Positions 25,430 to 34,015 of a stretch of 64,000 nt of DNA are shown piece after piece. The notes below the pieces were generated by a model that was not told where the DNA came from, made no database searches, and saw nothing but the letters and a program-made list of their open reading frames with translations. Both the position numbers and the translations under genes were made by a program. The stretch covers positions 2,852,001 to 2,916,000 of the forward strand of contig NZ_JACHLZ010000001.1 in the NCBI RefSeq assembly GCF_014204755.1. The letters run 5' to 3'. How positions within the stretch are numbered: position 1 is the stretch's first letter; each line of letters begins with the position of its first letter. The DNA comes from Brachybacterium aquaticum (GTDB lineage: Bacteria > Actinomycetota > Actinomycetes > Actinomycetales > Dermabacteraceae).

Positions 25430-27175
25430 TCAGCGCGGCATGTTGCGAAGGTTCGCAGCGGCCATGTCGAGCATCTTGCCCACGCCGCCGCCGAGCACGA
25501 CCTTGGTCGAGGCGGAGGCGAAGCCGCGGATCTGCTGGGCGGTGATCTTCGGAGGCATCGACAGGGCGTCGGGGTCAGTGACCACGTCGATAAGGACGGG
25601 GCCAGGGGTCGCGAGCGCGTCGGCGAGCTGCCTCTTCAGCTTCTTCGGGTCGGTGATGCGCACGGCGTGGATCCCGACGGCGTTGGCGATCGCGGCGTAG
25701 TCGACGTCCTCGTGGTCGGTCTCGTGGTCGGGCAGTCCCTCGACGAGCATCTCGAGCTTGACCATGCCGAGGCTCGAGTTGTTGAACACCACGATCTTGG
25801 TGTCCAGTCGGTGCAGCTTCACGGTGAGCAGCTCGCCCATCAGCATGCCGAGACCGCCGTCGCCGCTCATCGAGATCACCTGGCGACCCGGGTAGGCCTT
25901 GGAGGCGCCGATGGCCTGTGGGAGCGCATTGGCCATCGTGCCGTGGTGCCAGGACCCGAACACGCGCCGCTTCCCGTTGGGGGTGATGTAGCGGGCGCCC
26001 CACACGTTGCACATGCCGGTGTCCACGGTGAACACGGCGTCGTCGTCGGCGAGGTCGTCGAGGGTGGCGGCGACGAACTCGGGATGGATCGGGGTCATCC
26101 GCTCGACGTTCTTCGTGTACGCCGAGACGACGCCCTTGAGCGCCTTGTGGTGCTGCTTGAGCATGCGCTGGAGGAACTTCGCGTCCTTCGTGCCGGTCAG
26201 CAGCGGCATCACGGCCTGGAGGGTGAGGGCGATGTCGCCGTGGACCGCGAGGTCCAGCGGGACGCGGCGACCCAGGCGGGAGGCGTTCGCGTCGATCTGA
26301 ACGATCCTCGGGGTGCCATCGCCATCGGGCAGGAACTCGCTGTAGGGGAAGTCGGTGCCCAGCAGGAGCACGAGGTCGGCCTCGTGCATCGCGTCGTAGC
26401 ACGCGCCGTAGCCGAGCAGGCCGCTCATGCCGACGTCGAAGGGGTTGTCGTACTGGATCCATTCCTTGCCGCCGAAGGCGTGGCCGACGGGGGCCTTCAC
26501 CCGGTCGGCCAGGGCGAGTACCTCCTCGCGGGCACCGCGCACGCCGGCGCCGGCGAACAGCATGACGGTGCGGGCCTCGTCGATCATCTCGGCCAGGCGG
26601 CCCACGGGCCCGGGGGCGGGCTGGATTGCGCCGAGCTCGGTGGCGAGGTCGCGGGTCAGCGGCCCGTCGACCTCGTCGTCGGCGACGTCGCCGGGCAGGA
26701 CCAGCACGGAGACGCCGCGCTCGGCGATGGCGGTCTGGATGGCGATGTGCAGCATCCGGGCGCCGTGGGTGCCGGAGTTGACCATCTCGCAGAAGTGGGA
26801 GCACTCCTGGAACAGGGCCTCGGGGTGGGTCTCCTGGAAGAAGCCGGTGCCGATCTTGCCGGAGGGGATGTGGGAGGCGATGGCGAGCACGGGGGCGCCG
26901 TCGCGGTGGGCGTCGTACAGGCCCTGGACGAGGTGGGTGTTGCCCGGCCCGCAAGAACCCGCACACACCGCGAGCCTGCCGGTCAGCCGTGCTTCGGCGC
27001 CGGCGGCGAAGGCGCCGGCCTCCTCGTTGCGCACGTGGACCCACTCGATGCCATCGGTGGTGCGCACGGCGTCGACGACGGGGTTCAGGGAGTCCCCCAC
27101 CACGCCGTAGATCCGCTGGACGCCGAGGTCGCGGAGCTGGGTGACGAGGAGCTGGGCGAAGCTGGTGCGGGCCAT
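25430..27175 (-). CDS. poxB: Pyruvate oxidase / pyruvate:quinone dehydrogenase
   Basis: A 581-residue thiamine-diphosphate enzyme. ATG 27175 has AGGAGG seven bases upstream. The N-terminal pyrimidine domain starts with LLVTQLRDLGVQRIYGVVGDS and has the catalytic glutamate in HVRNEEAGAFAAGAEARL near 48-65. The C-terminal ThDP domain has MSGDGGLGMLMGEL and NNSSLGMVKLEM, the GDG...NN metal-binding motif, near 430-470. Length and the late MPPKITAQQIRGFASASTK region fit PoxB-type enzymes that convert pyruvate to acetate and CO2 and pass electrons to quinone, at the membrane through a C-terminal amphipathic tail. Acetolactate synthase is the main alternative but its size and ending fit less well. 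Confidence 0.85.
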   Translation of the reverse strand: MARTSFAQLLVTQLRDLGVQRIYGVVGDSLNPVVDAVRTTDGIEWVHVRNEEAGAFAAGAEARLTGRLAVCAGSCGPGNTHLVQGLYDAHRDGAPVLAIASHIPSGKIGTGFFQETHPEALFQECSHFCEMVNSGTHGARMLHIAIQTAIAERGVSVLVLPGDVADDEVDGPLTRDLATELGAIQPAPGPVGRLAEMIDEARTVMLFAGAGVRGAREEVLALADRVKAPVGHAFGGKEWIQYDNPFDVGMSGLLGYGACYDAMHEADLVLLLGTDFPYSEFLPDGDGTPRIVQIDANASRLGRRVPLDLAVHGDIALTLQAVMPLLTGTKDAKFLQRMLKQHHKALKGVVSAYTKNVERMTPIHPEFVAATLDDLADDDAVFTVDTGMCNVWGARYITPNGKRRVFGSWHHGTMANALPQAIGASKAYPGRQVISMSGDGGLGMLMGELLTVKLHRLDTKIVVFNNSSLGMVKLEMLVEGLPDHETDHEDVDYAAIANAVGIHAVRITDPKKLKRQLADALATPGPVLIDVVTDPDALSMPPKITAQQIRGFASASTKVVLGGGVGKMLDMAAANLRNMPR

Positions 27176-27323
27176 CTGGTGCCTCCTGGGAGCGGGTTCA
27201 TGGGCACGGCGCGAGCGCGGCGCCCGTAGACGTTCACCCTACGACCGGGCCCGGTCAGGAGGGCAGTGCTGTGAGCAGGCAGACCAGCCGTCCGGTCGGG
27301 ATCGACGCCGCTACCCTGAGTCC

Positions 27324-27869
27324 ATGCCTGCGACGACCACGCCCTCCCCCGCCGGCGAGCCCGTGCGCTCGGTGATGTTCGTGTGCACCGGGAACGTCTG
27401 CCGTTCCGCGTATGCCGAGCATCTGCTGCGTCATCTGGTCCCGGACATCGAGGTGTCCAGCGCGGGGACGTTCGCTCTGGTGGGTGAGGGCATGGAGGCG
27501 CAGATGGCCGCGGAGCTGCGCCGCCGAGGACCGGATCCGTCGGCGTTCCGCGCCTCCGCGCTGGACTCCCGGGTCCTCGACGCGGATCTGGTGCTGACGA
27601 TGTCCGACCGTCAGCTGGGGTTCGTCGTGGAGGAGTACCCCGGAACGGCACGACGTGCGGGGCTGGTCGGCCATGTGCCCGAGCTCGCCGAACAGGCCGG
27701 CAGTGGACCGCTGACCCGCGAGTCGATAGCGGCCTGGTCCCGACTGGCCCTTCCCCGCGGACGAAACGTCCCAGACCCCTACCGACGCCCGGCGGCGGAG
27801 GCTGCGGCGTGTGCTGACCTGCTGGATGATCTGGTGGGACAGTTGGCGACGCTGCTCAGCCGGACGTGA
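27324..27869 (+). CDS. Low-molecular-weight protein-tyrosine phosphatase, second copy
   Basis: A 181-residue phosphatase with the P-loop VCTGNVCRSAYAEHLL (CX5R) and a late DPYRRP segment corresponding to the general-acid Asp-Pro motif. ATG 27324 follows TACCCT by 6 bp and lacks a Shine-Dalgarno, so the message may be leaderless. It sits at the left end of the right polysaccharide block and may act on the second BY-kinase (56802-58370), although it is far from it and transcribed separately. Its 3' end overlaps the convergent HprK-like gene by 14 bp. Confidence 0.85.
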   Translation: MPATTTPSPAGEPVRSVMFVCTGNVCRSAYAEHLLRHLVPDIEVSSAGTFALVGEGMEAQMAAELRRRGPDPSAFRASALDSRVLDADLVLTMSDRQLGFVVEEYPGTARRAGLVGHVPELAEQAGSGPLTRESIAAWSRLALPRGRNVPDPYRRPAAEAAACADLLDDLVGQLATLLSRT

Positions 27870-28974
27870 GGGGCCGGAGCTCAGGGACGAGCACCTCGCG
27901 GCGGAGCCACGTCAGCGCATCGTCGACCAACTCTGCCGCCTGCGGGTGGGGGCCGAGAACATCGACGACGCGTGCGATCACCTCGTCCTCCGTGAGAGGT
28001 CCGTTCTCCGCGAGCACGTGCCAGACGACCGCCACGACGCCCGTCAGGTGCAGTGCGCGCCCGGGGTCGAGGACGACGATCCCTCCGTCGACGGCTACGG
28101 CTTCCCGCACGGGGAAGAGTCCGATCCGACTCTCGGGCGGCAGGGATGCATGCAGACCATTCAGCGCCTCCCAGCGGCCGCCGGGCAGAACGGGGGGCAA
28201 TGACTCGAGCATGCCTGGCAGGTCGGCAGCTTCCGTGTAGTGGGCCCTCACTGCTCCGCCGCCATGCTCCAGGAGCTCCAAGAGTCGCGTCAGGGCGCCG
28301 GGGACGGTCCAGGTCGAGGAGGACTGCCCGACCAGCGTCAGGAGTGCCTCCGCATGCGGCACCCGCTCCAGATGCGGCTCGATGTCCGCCCCCCGGTGCA
28401 GGAACACGACCAGATCCGGTCGCGATGCTGTGTCGTTATGGACAAGGCCCAGCTCTGCCAGTGAGTGATCACGCTTCACCGCCGTGCCCACCCGCCGGGA
28501 GATCGGTTTCGGGTAGGCGGTGACGTGCAGGTCGATCGGGTCGAGGATGGTCAGCTCGTCGGTGAGATAACGCCCTTCACGGCCGAGTGCGAGCGTGGCG
28601 GTCGACTTCCCCGCGCCTGACTCGCCCACGACCATGACCACGCCCAGAGAGTCATGGTCCACCACTCCCGCGTGGAGGAGGATCCGGGAGCCTACGAGAT
28701 GCTCGATCAGTGCCACGGTGACATCGCCCGAGACAGCGTACGCGGCACCCGCCCCGGGAACCACCGACTGGATCTCCGGACCACCGCCCCGCGACACGCC
28801 CGATGGCGTGTAGAAGCGTCTGATGGCCGGTGACGCTGCAACCGTCCGGTCGCGGTCGACGACATGCGCCCAAAGTGCCTCCACCTCGTCGGCGAGGTCC
28901 TCGTGTCCAGGTGCAAAGTCCATCTGCACGGACGTCCCGGCAACCAGCACATGCACCGATCTCGCCGTTCTCAT
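27856..28974 (-). CDS. HprK-related P-loop kinase with C-terminal PqqD-like domain
   Basis: A 372-residue protein that looks like the HprK-related kinase of three-gene cassettes also containing a PqqD protein and a nucleotidyltransferase (the HPr-rel-A type, by recall). Residues 98-160 carry LLHAGVV, Walker A VVGESGAGKST at about 116-125 and the YLTDEL motif at about 136-141, equivalent to the acidic motif of HPr kinase. Residues 300-370 form a winged-helix PqqD-like module (TGVVAVVWHVLAENGPLTEDEV ...). The target is unknown; no HPr gene and no lasso-peptide gene is visible. It overlaps the upstream gene by ATGA and is the last gene of the manA operon. Confidence 0.75.
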   Translation of the reverse strand: MRTARSVHVLVAGTSVQMDFAPGHEDLADEVEALWAHVVDRDRTVAASPAIRRFYTPSGVSRGGGPEIQSVVPGAGAAYAVSGDVTVALIEHLVGSRILLHAGVVDHDSLGVVMVVGESGAGKSTATLALGREGRYLTDELTILDPIDLHVTAYPKPISRRVGTAVKRDHSLAELGLVHNDTASRPDLVVFLHRGADIEPHLERVPHAEALLTLVGQSSSTWTVPGALTRLLELLEHGGGAVRAHYTEAADLPGMLESLPPVLPGGRWEALNGLHASLPPESRIGLFPVREAVAVDGGIVVLDPGRALHLTGVVAVVWHVLAENGPLTEDEVIARVVDVLGPHPQAAELVDDALTWLRREVLVPELRPLTSG

Positions 28975-29348
28975 CCTGTGGCCTCCGAACTGCCAATGGC
29001 AGAGTCCGTAGGGGCGCGCCGAGCGGTTCCGGGGTCCCTGCCGTCCTCGACCCCCTCGACGAGCCCAACGCGCTCGAGGTCTGCGAAGAACTGCTCCACG
29101 GTCTCCTCCGCGTCGACGGGGCGGTCCACGAGAACGCTCTCCAGGCGTTCGAGGACGTGCTCCGCACTAAGGGGCGACGCTCCGTCGCTCCCGACTCGAC
29201 TCTCCTCCACGAGCGTCTCGAGGAGAAGAGCGGCCATGTCGTCGAGCCGCACGATGGGGCCGTCCGGAAGGGGGCCGGCCCAGAGTGCGTCCCCGTCATG
29301 CTCCCGGACCATCGGCTTGGGCTGCCACGTCCGGGTCACGGAACGCAC
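28971..29348 (-). CDS. PqqD-like small protein
   Basis: A 125-residue protein with the PqqD-type helix-turn-helix pattern: a beta strand region WAGPLPDGPIVRLDDMAALLLETLVEE, then AEHVLERLESVLVDRPVDAEETVEQFFADLERVGLVE-like helices. PqqD proteins bind peptides or mediate protein contacts in modification systems. It lies between manA and the kinase, overlapping both (13 bp and 4 bp). In the HPr-related-A type cassette a PqqD gene of this kind accompanies the kinase. The last 20 residues are low complexity. Confidence 0.6.
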   Translation of the reverse strand: MRSVTRTWQPKPMVREHDGDALWAGPLPDGPIVRLDDMAALLLETLVEESRVGSDGASPLSAEHVLERLESVLVDRPVDAEETVEQFFADLERVGLVEGVEDGRDPGTARRAPTDSAIGSSEATG

Positions 29349-30538
29349 GCCTGTACGAAGCGTCCACGCCCACCGGCGCGGACCGGGCCGTCCGAGGCCG
29401 GGACGAACACGGCCTCTCCCGCGCGCAACCGGCGTCGGCCTCCGCCCGACTCCAGGAGCACGTCACCCGCGAGTCCGAGGAGAATTCGCGGCCCGGCACC
29501 GGGGACGACGTGGACCGGACGGAACATACCGTTCGGGTCCTCCAGGGTCGTCAGAGTGAGTTCGAAGTCGTCCACCGGTGCGTAGTACGCGACGGTGCGT
29601 CGGGTCTGCCGCTCCGGGGCGACGCGAAGGGGCGGTGCAGCCTGGACGCTCACGCATTGCAGCATCTCCTCGGCATCGACCCGTTTCGGGGTCAGGCCCG
29701 CGCGCAGCACGTTGTCGCTTGCAGCCATGATCTCCACGCCGGTGCCGCTCAGATAGGAGTGCAGCGTACCCGCGGGGACGAAGAGCGCTTCCCCCGGGTC
29801 GAGCGTGACCGGGTTCAGCAGCAGTGCGGCGACGATCCCGGGATCACCCGGATGGTGCTCGGCGAGGCTCATCACCGAACGGTCGATGCGCGGAGATGGC
29901 GAGCGGCCGTTCTCGAACCTCTGCCGGCATGCGGCGACCACCTCGTCCACGAGGGGTTGTGAGGGGCGCATGGATCGGGACACGAGGGTGCGGAACGCGG
30001 CCCGCATTCCGTGCGCGGTGGGGTTGGCAAGGAGCAGGGCATGCAGACGTGAGGTGAGTCGGGTGTCGAGCCCTTCGAGGATCGTCGCCGCCCGTCGGGG
30101 TGTGCGGAAACCGCAGAGGGCGTTGAAGCGGGTGAGCGCGACCAGCATCTCGGGCTTGTGGTTGTCGTCCCGATAGTTGCGCTCAGGGTCGTCGAGCGCC
30201 AGTCCTGCGGCATTCTCCGCGGCGAAGGACTCGGCGGCGTGCTCCCTGCCCGGGTGCACCTGGAGGGACAGCGGCTTGTCCGGAGCGATGATCTTCAGGA
30301 GGTACGGGAGCCTGCCGTCGAATGCGCGGTGGACATCGTCTCCGAGGGCCCGCCGGGCATCCTGCCGGATCAGCTCGTCCAGGCCCTGTCCGTCGTCGAG
30401 ACGGGAGGGCGCCACCGGATGCGCGCCGTACCAGGCCTCGGCCCAAGGCCCTCCGTCGGGCTCCTTCCCGAGGAACTCCGGGATCGCGGTCGCGGAGCCC
30501 CAGGCATAGCGCTGTATGCGCCCCTCCAGCTCCTGCAT
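29336..30538 (-). CDS. manA: Mannose-6-phosphate isomerase, class I
   Basis: A 400-residue type I phosphomannose isomerase interconverting fructose-6-phosphate and mannose-6-phosphate with zinc. ATG 30538 has GGAGG eight bases upstream. Landmarks are IQRYAWGSATAIPEFLG near the N-terminus, LPYLLKIIAPDKPLSLQVHPG at about 85-105 (Gln and His zinc ligands), NHKPEMLVAL at about 128 (His and Glu), FVPAGTLHSYLSG at about 255 and the NVLRAGLTPKRVD segment at about 275. It opens the minus operon with the PqqD-like and kinase genes and provides mannose units, probably for GDP-mannose used in the polysaccharide. Length is typical. Confidence 0.93.
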   Translation of the reverse strand: MQELEGRIQRYAWGSATAIPEFLGKEPDGGPWAEAWYGAHPVAPSRLDDGQGLDELIRQDARRALGDDVHRAFDGRLPYLLKIIAPDKPLSLQVHPGREHAAESFAAENAAGLALDDPERNYRDDNHKPEMLVALTRFNALCGFRTPRRAATILEGLDTRLTSRLHALLLANPTAHGMRAAFRTLVSRSMRPSQPLVDEVVAACRQRFENGRSPSPRIDRSVMSLAEHHPGDPGIVAALLLNPVTLDPGEALFVPAGTLHSYLSGTGVEIMAASDNVLRAGLTPKRVDAEEMLQCVSVQAAPPLRVAPERQTRRTVAYYAPVDDFELTLTTLEDPNGMFRPVHVVPGAGPRILLGLAGDVLLESGGGRRRLRAGEAVFVPASDGPVRAGGRGRFVQACVP

Positions 30539-30693
30539 CCGTCCGGCCTCCGTTCTGTGTTCTCCTTGATCAGCGCGCCGCGAGGCACGTCCATCGTGTG
30601 CCGTCGCCTCTCCGAGGTCCATCATCGGTGATCGAAGGCGTTCGGTCTCCGGATCGAGCGGAAACCTGCGCTCACGGTGTTCACCTGGACGCC

Positions 30694-30705
30694 TAGAGTG
30701 TCGTC
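30694..30705 (+). promoter_or_regulatory. Leaderless-type -10 of the nucleotidyltransferase gene
   Basis: TAGAGT (30694-30699) ends 6 bp before the ATG at 30706, and no ribosome-binding site is present. The transcript probably starts at the start codon. The divergent manA gene has a separate, SD-led start. Confidence 0.35.
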
Positions 30706-31566
30706 ATGGACCAGCTCGCCGCCCCCGTGCCCGTGCCGACCCGGCTGCGGCTCGCGCACGGTGTGCTCGAACTCATCGCACGACGAGCCGAGGCTTCCAT
30801 CCTGCACGTCAAGGGGGTGGCGCTGCACGAGGATCTCGCTGCCGGTCGGATGCCCTCGAGCGACTGCGATGTGCTCGTGCGGCCCGATCGGGTCGATGCC
30901 CTGTGCGAGGCACTTGAATCTGCCAACTGGCACCAGCTCACACATTTCTCGCATGGCAGCGTCTTCGCACACGCAGCGACCTTCCATCACGCGGTGTGGG
31001 GAACGGTGGACGTGCATCGATCGTTCCCCGGGCTCGATCTCGATCCGGAAGCGACCTTCCAGCGCTTCTGGACCGACCGGACCACGACAGAGCTGGGCGG
31101 GATCGACTGTCCGGTACCGACTCTCCAGCACCAGCGCCTGCTGCTGCTCGTGCATGCCGCTCGTGACGCCTTCGTCCGTCCGACGCACGATGTCGACGTC
31201 TCGTGGACTCGGTTGAACCCGTCGGAGCGAGATCACCTCGACGCTCTCGCACAGGAGCTCGGCGCCACTGTTCCCCTCGCCCTTGTGACAGCCCGCCCCG
31301 AGCGGGCGCGGGGCGGCCGGCAGGTGCACCTCTGGACTGCCCTGCACGACCGGCGCGATGCACGCAGGATCCGGCTGGCGATGCTGCGGGACGTCTCCAG
31401 CCCTCGCGAGGCGTGGGCCCTCGCGCGAGCAGTCAGCCAGGTCAATCCCGATCATCTGGCGCTCCGTCTGGGCCGCCCCCCGACCCGCGAGGAGCTGCGC
31501 CGGGAGTGGTGGGCGCGCTTTCCGCGCTGGATCCTGCCCAGGAACTCTCGGCGCCACCACCGGTGA
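30706..31566 (+). CDS. PF14907-type nucleotidyltransferase-like protein
   Basis: A 286-residue protein with the LHVKGVALHEDL and SSDCDVLV pattern of minimal nucleotidyltransferases (nucleotidyltransferase family 5, PF14907, by recall). The acidic pair in DCDVLVRPDRVDAL at about 52-65 should bind metal, and VWGTVDVHRSFPGLDLD at about 100-116 supplies the third acid. These proteins accompany HprK-related kinase and PqqD genes. It is divergent from the manA operon that holds those partners, so the cassette is split over both strands. Its 3' 125 bp overlap the convergent VanZ-like gene. The substrate is unknown. Confidence 0.7.
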   Translation: MDQLAAPVPVPTRLRLAHGVLELIARRAEASILHVKGVALHEDLAAGRMPSSDCDVLVRPDRVDALCEALESANWHQLTHFSHGSVFAHAATFHHAVWGTVDVHRSFPGLDLDPEATFQRFWTDRTTTELGGIDCPVPTLQHQRLLLLVHAARDAFVRPTHDVDVSWTRLNPSERDHLDALAQELGATVPLALVTARPERARGGRQVHLWTALHDRRDARRIRLAMLRDVSSPREAWALARAVSQVNPDHLALRLGRPPTREELRREWWARFPRWILPRNSRRHHR

Positions 31567-32026
31567 CGGCGTCCAGACGGGTGAGTCGACGCCTCAGAAC
31601 CCTCCCCGCAACAGCCCCGAGAAGGGCGCCTGCTGTATTGGTGATGACGTCCGAGACCTCAGCCTGGCGAGTGCCGAGGGAATGCTGATACCACTCGACG
31701 AGGAACGACCCCGCACCGGCCGCGACGACCCACCACCACGACGGCAGGAGCAGCGTCAGAGCCGCGATGATCGGGACGAACAGCGCAACGTTCGCGACGA
31801 CCGAGAACTGCTCAGGGGTGATGACGCCCTGAAGCCCGAGCGGGCCGGTGAGGTTAGCCCAGACCCACACGTTCGCGCGGTTGACCGCCCAGCCGTCCTT
31901 GTTGAGCAGCAGACCGAACACGCCGATGAGGCACGCCATGAGCACGGCGAGCGCGATGAGTCGTGCGCGCGCCGGGAGTGGGCGGTTCCGTGGCGGACGG
32001 TTCGCCGACGGATCAGCCCTCATCAT
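31442..32026 (-). CDS. VanZ-like membrane protein
   Basis: A 194-residue protein with about four hydrophobic helices (about 20-40, 65-85, 92-108 and 125-140). WVWANLTGPLGLQGV and WYQHSLGTRQAEVSDVITNTAGALLGAVAG are typical of VanZ-type proteins, the last one with the conserved Asp-Val-x-x-N-x-x-G pattern. ATG 32026 overlaps the WcaJ stop codon. The C-terminal 60 residues are low-complexity Gly/Ala/Pro and read through 125 bp of the convergent nucleotidyltransferase gene. VanZ-like proteins often occur in envelope loci but their activity is poorly understood. Confidence 0.75.
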   Translation of the reverse strand: MMRADPSANRPPRNRPLPARARLIALAVLMACLIGVFGLLLNKDGWAVNRANVWVWANLTGPLGLQGVITPEQFSVVANVALFVPIIAALTLLLPSWWWVVAAGAGSFLVEWYQHSLGTRQAEVSDVITNTAGALLGAVAGRVLRRRLTRLDAVTGGGAESSWAGSSAESAPTTPGAAPRGSGGGPDGAPDDRD

Positions 32027-33558
32027 CAATACGCTCCGGCGGAGCTGATGACCGCTCGGACCGTGCGGATGAGGATGAGCAGGTCCTGGGTGAACGACCA
32101 GTTGTCCACGTAGTACAGGTCGAGCCTCATCGTGTCCTCCCAGCTGAGGTCGCTGCGGCCGGAAACCTGCCACAGCCCGGTGATGCCTGGGCGGACGTTG
32201 TGCCGGCGGTGCGCATCCTCGGTGTAGACCGCGACCTCTCGAGGCAGGGCAGGGCGAGGCCCGACGAGGCTCATCTCGCCGCGCACCACGTTCCACAGCT
32301 GCGGCAGCTCGTCCAGGGAGTAGCGGCGCAGGAAGCGACCGGGCTTCGTGATGCGGGGGTCGTTGCGCATCTTGAACATGACGTCGTTGCCCTTGTCCTG
32401 GGCCCAGCGCTCGGTCATCTCGACCTGGATCGCTTCGGCGTCGGTGACCATGGTGCGGAACTTCAGGAATTCGAAGAGCTTGCCGTCGTGGCCCACGCGC
32501 TCCTGGCGGAAGATCACCGGCCCGCCATCGTTCAGCTTCACCGACAGCGCGATCAGACCGAGCACCGGAGACAGGAGCACGAGTGCCAATGCGGAACCGA
32601 CCACGTCGAAGGCACGCTTCGCCCAGGTGACCGCGCGGCGAGCGCGAGGAAGGTCCATGTGCACGAGGGGAAGGCCGGCCACCGGTCGCATCGACACGCG
32701 TTCGGCGGAGATCTCGGTGAGCGCGGGCACCACGATGACTCGGATGTCGCGGTCTTCCAACGCCCACGCGGTTCTGCGGAACTCCTCGGCGTTCGCGGTG
32801 GACCCGGCGGTGAAGAGAAGCACCTCCGGGCTCCGTTCCGCAGCGATCGCCAACAGGTCCGCTTCCGTGCCGAGCACCGGGATCCCCCGCGTCGACTGCT
32901 CCCCGACAACCGCCCGGGACGACGCCGGAATCACAGCACCGACGATGTCCATCCCGAGCCAGCGTTCGCGATGGATCGTGCGGGCAAGGTCGTCGACATG
33001 CTCGACGGGTCCCACAGCGATCACCGAACTGCGCAGATGACCCCGCACCCTGAGCGCATTGAGGGCACGCCGGAGCACGAGGCGATCGATCACGAGGAGC
33101 GGCGGGCCGAGCGCGAAGAACGCAAGGAAGTAGGCCCTCGAGAGCTCCAGATCGAGCAGATAGACGACGGCACCCACGATCCCGAAGGCCGCCACGGAGG
33201 CATGCAAGACGTTGCGGAAGAGTTCGGGTCCTGAAGGAAGCAGGCGACGGTCATAGCCGTTGAGGAACGCGATGGCGAGCAACCATCCCGCGGTCATGGC
33301 AGAGGAAGCATCGGCCACGTTCTCGCTGAGATCCCCTGCCGGCCCCAGCACTTCCTGCCGAACGACGAACGCGATGGCACCCGCGATCACGAGCGCCAGG
33401 AGATCCACCGTCACCATCAGCGGCACAGCGAGCCACTCACTTCGTGCTGAAGCCCGGCGAGGGGAATCGGCAGTCGGGTTCGCGCTCAGCTGCCGACCAC
33501 GGCGGGAAGCGGCATCGGACACTCGCCCGACGCCAACCTTCTCACGCGCTGTACTCAC
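32026..33558 (-). CDS. Polyprenyl phosphosugar transferase (WcaJ/WbaP-like)
   Basis: A 510-residue initiating transferase of the large polytopic class, adding hexose-1-phosphate to undecaprenyl phosphate. GTG 33558 has GGGAGGAG upstream. About four helices lie in the first 150 residues, a CoA-binding-like soluble domain spans about 160-290, and the catalytic domain follows a fifth helix at about 315-335. RQERVGHDGKLFEFLKFRTM, the Asp-Glu pair in YSLDELPQLWN, and VRGEMSLVGPRPALP are all present. It differs from the PglC-type enzyme at 8388-9587, so the locus can start two lipid-linked oligosaccharides. It is the first gene of the short operon with VanZ. Confidence 0.92.
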   Translation of the reverse strand: MSTAREKVGVGRVSDAASRRGRQLSANPTADSPRRASARSEWLAVPLMVTVDLLALVIAGAIAFVVRQEVLGPAGDLSENVADASSAMTAGWLLAIAFLNGYDRRLLPSGPELFRNVLHASVAAFGIVGAVVYLLDLELSRAYFLAFFALGPPLLVIDRLVLRRALNALRVRGHLRSSVIAVGPVEHVDDLARTIHRERWLGMDIVGAVIPASSRAVVGEQSTRGIPVLGTEADLLAIAAERSPEVLLFTAGSTANAEEFRRTAWALEDRDIRVIVVPALTEISAERVSMRPVAGLPLVHMDLPRARRAVTWAKRAFDVVGSALALVLLSPVLGLIALSVKLNDGGPVIFRQERVGHDGKLFEFLKFRTMVTDAEAIQVEMTERWAQDKGNDVMFKMRNDPRITKPGRFLRRYSLDELPQLWNVVRGEMSLVGPRPALPREVAVYTEDAHRRHNVRPGITGLWQVSGRSDLSWEDTMRLDLYYVDNWSFTQDLLILIRTVRAVISSAGAY

Positions 33559-33839
33559 AGCTCCTCCCGACTACTCAGCGCCCTTGCGGCGCGCCTCGGC
33601 GTCCGACGTGCCGGCGGATCCGGCACTCGACCACTTCTTGTCCATGGGGTCAAAACCGGACAAAGCGTCACAGAACTCGGACTTTATCCAACACCTGTCC
33701 GATGCCACAGGACTTTTGACCAACTTGTGACGGACTACCCTCGGGATATCCGGCGAACGATGGATGAGGGGGTCGCCCCTCGTCCTCCATCACCAGGACG
33801 GCGCCGGTTCAGCCCGCCCACCCGTCTCGAGGAGAGTTC
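33559..33839. promoter_or_regulatory. Divergent promoter region with AAACCGGACA site
   Basis: A 281-bp gap between the WcaJ-like gene and the interrupted glycosyltransferase. It contains AAACCGGACA (33653-33662), one mismatch from the 10-mer at 618-627. The last part of it pairs with an inverted TTGTCC (33638-33643) to make a TTGTCC-N14-GGACAA symmetry. CGGAC (33678-33682) and GTCCG (33697-33701) form another inverted pair. A TTGACC (33716-33721) could be a -35 for the rightward gene. Regulation by the same factor as the left block is inferred. Confidence 0.4.
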
Positions 33840-34015
33840 ATGTCGGACCGGACGTTCTCGGTGGTCATCCCGACCCTCCAGCGCGCCTCCGAACTCCGTG
33901 CCACGGCGCTGCAGTGCGCCCAGCACCCTTTCGTCGCCGAGGTGCTGATCGTCAACAACTCACCGGAGCCGCTCGACTTCTCGCATCCGAGGATCCGCGT
34001 CCTCCAGCAGGACTC
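33840..34015 (+). pseudogene. Glycosyltransferase (GT2-like), 5' fragment before the IS
   Basis: The start of a GT-A-type glycosyltransferase: MSDRTFSVVIPTLQRASEL, then VAEVLIVNNSPEPLDF and RIRVLQQDS. ATG 33840 has GAGGAGA upstream. The gene is interrupted after codon 58 by the IS256-family element; the fragment reads eight codons into the IS before a stop at 34040. Joining 34015 to 35437 restores one 237-residue frame. Without the N-terminal domain the downstream part is unlikely to work, so the gene is inactivated. Confidence 0.85.
34008..34015. repeat. IS target duplication, left copy
   Basis: CAGGACTC at 34008-34015 is repeated exactly at 35429-35436, on the other side of the element. 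An 8-bp duplication is the usual length for IS256-family insertions. Confidence 0.85.

Noticed and set aside
27856..31566. Lasso peptide or other RiPP gene cluster
   Set aside because: A kinase, PqqD-like proteins and a nucleotidyltransferase occur in some lasso clusters, but no asparagine-synthetase-like cyclase, B2 protease or precursor peptide is visible.
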